From Anaerolineales bacterium (GTDB lineage: Bacteria; Chloroflexota; Anaerolineae; Anaerolineales; Villigracilaceae), in assembly GCA_020847355.1 (NCBI GenBank), contig JADLCG010000281.1, positions 1 through 8,390 on the forward strand: a DNA stretch of 8,390 bases, in the 5' to 3' direction. The translations under genes and the position numbers were made by a program. The notes beneath the pieces are model-generated. The model saw only the letters and a program-made list of their open reading frames with translations. It did no database searches and had not been told where the DNA came from. The first letter of the stretch is position 1. The number at the start of each line of letters is the position of its first letter. Positions 6,387 through 8,390 of the stretch are shown in pieces.

Positions 6387-6918
6387 GCGCAGACCGCCAC
6401 GCGGCGGCTTTAGAAAAATAGGAAGAGCAGAAATTCCCCCGCTTCTCAAACGCGCCAATCATCTCTTGAACGGCGGGCAATTTGCAGAAGCTGGAGAAGC
6501 TTTTGAAGAACTTGCCGAACGCGCATTCGCACGGCAAGGTCCGCGTGCGCCTGTATTTTTTTTACAAGCCGGACGCGCAAGGGTTTTGAACGGACAAAAT
6601 GAAATTGGGCTCGCGCATTTCAAACGCGGATTGCAGTTATTTATCAATATAGGCAAGCCGTTTCGCGCACATCATGCCGGTCAGCGGATTATTACGGAGC
6701 TAAACCGACAAGGTTTAGCCAGCGAAGCCGAACAAATTCAAAATTTTCTCGCTACGCTTCTGCCCAATTTGCCAGACGGCGAAGCCGAAGATAGACCGCC
6801 GCTTCTGCCCACGCATTGTCCGGCTTGCGGCGCGGCGCTCAAACCAGACGAAGTGGAATGGCTGGATTCGGTCACGGCTGAATGCGCGTACTGTGGAAGT
6901 CCGGTGCGCGGCGCGTAA
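6379..6918 (+). CDS. Small protein with helical (TPR-like) repeats and a C-terminal zinc ribbon
   Basis: I do not recognise a named family. From the ATG at 6379 the protein has 179 residues. Residues 1-18 are very basic (FRRRPPRGGFRKIGR). Residues 20-130 look like paired amphipathic helices of tetratricopeptide type, for example ANHLLNGGQFAEAGEAFEEL (26-45) and AGRARVLNGQNEIGLAHFKR (64-83). A short acidic, Pro-rich linker leads to CPACG (Cys147, Cys150) and CAYCGSPV (Cys169, Cys172), a four-cysteine zinc ribbon. Such an arrangement suggests a cytoplasmic adaptor binding protein or nucleic acid. The eight-base overlap with trmI implies coupled translation, so a link with tRNA modification or ribosome function is possible but not shown. 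Two further cysteines in the ribbon are absent, so the metal site is the simple two-CxxC kind. Confidence 0.78.
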   Translation: MFRRRPPRGGFRKIGRAEIPPLLKRANHLLNGGQFAEAGEAFEELAERAFARQGPRAPVFFLQAGRARVLNGQNEIGLAHFKRGLQLFINIGKPFRAHHAGQRIITELNRQGLASEAEQIQNFLATLLPNLPDGEAEDRPPLLPTHCPACGAALKPDEVEWLDSVTAECAYCGSPVRGA

Positions 6919-6931
6919 ACTTACCTCAAAC

Positions 6932-7531
6932 ATGAACCTCACGCCAGAATATATTGCCGAGCAACTTCGCCGCGCCGCAGAAAAATCTATCGGCGTGGAA
7001 GATTATTCAGAAATGGCGAACCAGCCTCAGGTCCGCTTGAGAAGCGCAGCAGTTTTAGTCCCCTTGGCTTGCTTTCAAAACGAATGGCACGTCCTCTATA
7101 CGCGCCGCACCGAACGAGTCGAAGCGCATAAAGGGCAGGTTTCTTTTCCGGGCGGCGCAAGCGATGCAGGCGAAACTGCCCCCGAGCAAACCGCTTTGCG
7201 CGAAGCCGATGAAGAGATTGGCATGAACCCGGCAGACGTGCAGGTGTTGGGGCAACTCAGCCGGATGATCACGATCAGCAGTTTTGTAGTCAGCCCGATA
7301 GTGGGCGTCATTCCTTTTCCGTATGCGTTCAAAGTATCCGGCGCGGAAGTGGCGCGCGTATTTACGATCCCCTTACTCTGGCTGGCAAACCGGAATAATT
7401 TTTGGGAATTTTCTTTCCGCGAATCGGAAAAATCTTTAATTGCCTATCACCCGTTTGACGGCGAACTACTCTGGGGCGCAACTGCGCGCATGACGGTGAA
7501 TTTACTCAAAGCGCTGGAGCTATTGCGCTAA
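6932..7531 (+). CDS. NUDIX hydrolase, CoA pyrophosphatase (NudL/YeaB-like) type
   Basis: The predicted activity is metal-dependent cleavage of a nucleoside-diphosphate-linked compound, with coenzyme A or its derivatives the likeliest substrate. The 199-residue protein has a NUDIX box at about 75-98: GASDAGE followed by LREADEEIGM, with metal-binding Glu91, Glu94 and Glu95. The spacing between the first box glutamate (Glu81) and Arg90 is eight residues and not the canonical seven. The CoA pyrophosphatase group (for example E. coli NudL) also has this longer spacing, and the preceding VLYTRRTERVEAHKGQVSFPGG (54-75) resembles that group's extra signature. One arginine of that signature appears as Glu63, so CoA specificity is likely but not certain. 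ATG 6932 is preferred over an in-frame GTG at 6893 that lies inside the previous gene; it leaves a 13-base gap without a clear ribosome site. This is the last gene before the terminator. Confidence 0.88.
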   Translation: MNLTPEYIAEQLRRAAEKSIGVEDYSEMANQPQVRLRSAAVLVPLACFQNEWHVLYTRRTERVEAHKGQVSFPGGASDAGETAPEQTALREADEEIGMNPADVQVLGQLSRMITISSFVVSPIVGVIPFPYAFKVSGAEVARVFTIPLLWLANRNNFWEFSFRESEKSLIAYHPFDGELLWGATARMTVNLLKALELLR

Positions 7532-7541
7532 AATTTTCATA

Positions 7542-7574
7542 AAAAAATCCGCCATATAAAATGGCGGATTTTTT
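7542..7574. terminator. Bidirectional intrinsic terminator between convergent genes
   Basis: A perfect 14-bp inverted repeat (7542-7555 with 7561-7574) has a GC-rich core CCGCCAT/ATGGCGG, a five-base loop ATAAA and flanks of A6 and T6. Each strand therefore ends in a U tract. It lies 10 bases after the NUDIX stop and 10 bases after the rplY stop, serving both transcripts. Confidence 0.93.
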
Positions 7575-7584
7575 ATTGCGTAAG

Positions 7585-8217
7585 CTATTTCTTTTCTTCG
7601 TCTTTGCCTGCTTCGGCGGCAGATTCGGTTGCCGCGCCGGCGGCTGGAGCTTCCACAGCGTCCACCTTCGGAGCGGTTGCGACCACGATCATTTCGTGCT
7701 CGTCCGTGATCAGGCGTACTTCAGCGGGGAGCGTGATGTCCTTAACATGAATGCCATCGCCCACCAACTTCATCGCAGAAATATCCACTTCAATTCTTTC
7801 GGGGAGGTCGGTCGGCAAACATTCCACTTCGAGCGCGGCGATACCGTGAATCAACACGGCGTTGTAATCTTTCACCGCACCGGAAACGCCAGTGAAAGCA
7901 AAGCGCACGCTGGCGCGAATCTTCTCTTTCAAATTTACGGCTAGAAAGTCAATGTGCGTCAAAGTGCCTTTGACAGGGTTGCGTTGTCGTTCGCGGACCA
8001 GAGCTGGATATTCCGTGCCGTTCAAATCAATCGTCACCAAACTGGACGAAGATAATTTTGCCAAAGTCAAGCTCGTGCTATGCGCGTCCAGCAAAATCGC
8101 AACAGGCTCCACGTGGCGGCCATAAATCACGGCGGGTAATTTACCAGCGCGGCGCAATGCGCCAACCTGTTTGCCAGTCACATCGCGTTTTTCAGCCTTT
8201 AATACTACTTTCTCCAT
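7585..8217 (-). CDS. rplY: 50S ribosomal protein bL25 (CTC/TL5 long form)
   Basis: This protein binds 5S rRNA in the large ribosomal subunit. The 210-residue product is the two-domain CTC/TL5 form and not the short E. coli L25. Residues 1-95 are the 5S-binding beta-barrel domain (KAEKRDVTGKQVGALRRAGKLPAVIYG, then LVRERQRNPVKGTLTHIDFLAV). Residues 96-185 form the second domain (IHGIAALEVECLPTDLPERIEVDIS, LVGDGIHVKDITLPAEV, ITDEHEMIVV). The last 25 residues are an Ala/Glu/Lys-rich tail ending DEEKK, common in this form and probably flexible. The ATG at 8215-8217 has GAGGAG five bases upstream; an in-frame GTG at 8241 lacks such support. It is convergent with the NUDIX gene and may be monocistronic in the window. 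In several bacteria long bL25 is linked to stress responses; nothing here shows that. Confidence 0.95.
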   Translation of the reverse strand: MEKVVLKAEKRDVTGKQVGALRRAGKLPAVIYGRHVEPVAILLDAHSTSLTLAKLSSSSLVTIDLNGTEYPALVRERQRNPVKGTLTHIDFLAVNLKEKIRASVRFAFTGVSGAVKDYNAVLIHGIAALEVECLPTDLPERIEVDISAMKLVGDGIHVKDITLPAEVRLITDEHEMIVVATAPKVDAVEAPAAGAATESAAEAGKDEEKK

Positions 8218-8222
8218 CTTTA

Positions 8223-8228
8223 CTCCTC
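8223..8228 (-). promoter_or_regulatory. rplY: Strong Shine-Dalgarno of rplY
   Basis: Minus-strand GAGGAG five bases before the ATG at 8217 fixes the start and fits a highly translated ribosomal protein gene. Confidence 0.75.
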
Positions 8229-8293
8229 GGGCGCCTCTCACCTAAATCTTTTTTGGGACTTGGTTACCTTCGCCCTATGAAATGATTTTCTGC

Positions 8294-8312
8294 AAAGCGA
8301 CCGCGTCGCTTT
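8294..8312. other. Perfect hairpin in the region upstream of rplY
   Basis: AAAGCGAC (8294-8301), loop CGC, then GTCGCTTT (8305-8312): an 8-bp perfect stem with a three-base loop. It lies about 75 bases before the rplY start. On the plus strand it is followed by a single further T and then AACATT, and on the minus strand by GCAGAAAAT, so it lacks a good U tract in either direction. It could be a weak terminator of a gene beyond the right edge, a leader structure of rplY, or a DNA operator. The rest of 8242-8390 holds no gene I can support; no clear promoter stands out. Confidence 0.5.
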
Positions 8313-8390
8313 TAACATTCAAATTGGTTCAGTCTCGAAAACATTTGCCCCGCCTAAGCAAGAGACAAAACGGCTTGCATTTTATTCTCC

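Noticed and set aside
6893..6931. GTG start extending the NUDIX protein by 13 residues
   Set aside because: It would begin inside the zinc-ribbon codons of the preceding gene, and the extra residues are just that sequence read in another frame; ATG 6932 gives the natural family start.
8320..8345. GGTTCAGTCTCG resembling a tRNA T-loop
   Set aside because: No matching acceptor, anticodon or D arms can be found around it on either strand.
8355..8381. Tiny minus-strand ORF MQAVLSLA near the right edge, with GGAG just upstream
   Set aside because: Eight codons with no recognisable leader-peptide features; it could be a leader peptide of rplY but nothing in its codons or the flanking structure supports attenuation.

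Overview
The window reads as ordinary chromosomal DNA of a bacterium of moderate GC content. The mix of genes (a MacA-like adaptor of an ABC exporter, a lipoprotein joining a thioredoxin-like and a cyclophilin domain, a PrsW-type protease, a TrmI-type tRNA methyltransferase, and long-form bL25 with an acidic tail) suggests an environmental lineage such as Anaerolineae (Chloroflexota). That placement is an inference from protein style only; there is no rRNA or other marker to fix it. I see no mobile element, CRISPR array, tRNA or rRNA.

Left block (1-1589, minus strand): a two-gene exporter unit. A promoter near 1561-1589 drives a membrane-anchored adaptor protein. One base after its stop codon begins the ATP-binding subunit, which runs off the left edge; a permease gene probably lies beyond it. 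Coupling is tight, because the Shine-Dalgarno of the ATPase gene is formed by the last codons of the adaptor gene.

Central block (1734-7574, plus strand): six genes with junctions of 12, -4, 9, -8 and 13 bases, closed by a strong hairpin terminator, so probably one operon. In order: a membrane-anchored protein with an HEWIH zinc-protease signature; a lipoprotein fusing a thioredoxin/DsbA-like domain that has lost one active-site cysteine to a cyclophilin prolyl isomerase; a PrsW-family intramembrane protease; the tRNA m1A58 methyltransferase TrmI; a small helical-repeat plus zinc-ribbon protein; and a NUDIX hydrolase of the CoA pyrophosphatase type. The first three act at or outside the membrane and look like an envelope protein-folding and proteolysis set. 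The last three are cytoplasmic and concern RNA modification and nucleotide housekeeping. The operon starts with an extended -10 promoter so close to the ATG that the first mRNA is probably leaderless.

Right block (7585-8390, minus strand): rplY (bL25/CTC), convergent with the operon and sharing the bidirectional terminator. Its upstream region carries a perfect 8-bp hairpin of unknown role; the last ~80 bases hold no gene I can support.

The most notable items are the leaderless operon start, the degenerate thioredoxin site in the cyclophilin fusion, the unassigned HEWIH membrane protein, and the possible envelope quality-control grouping of the first three operon genes. None of these amounts to clear proof of a new system.
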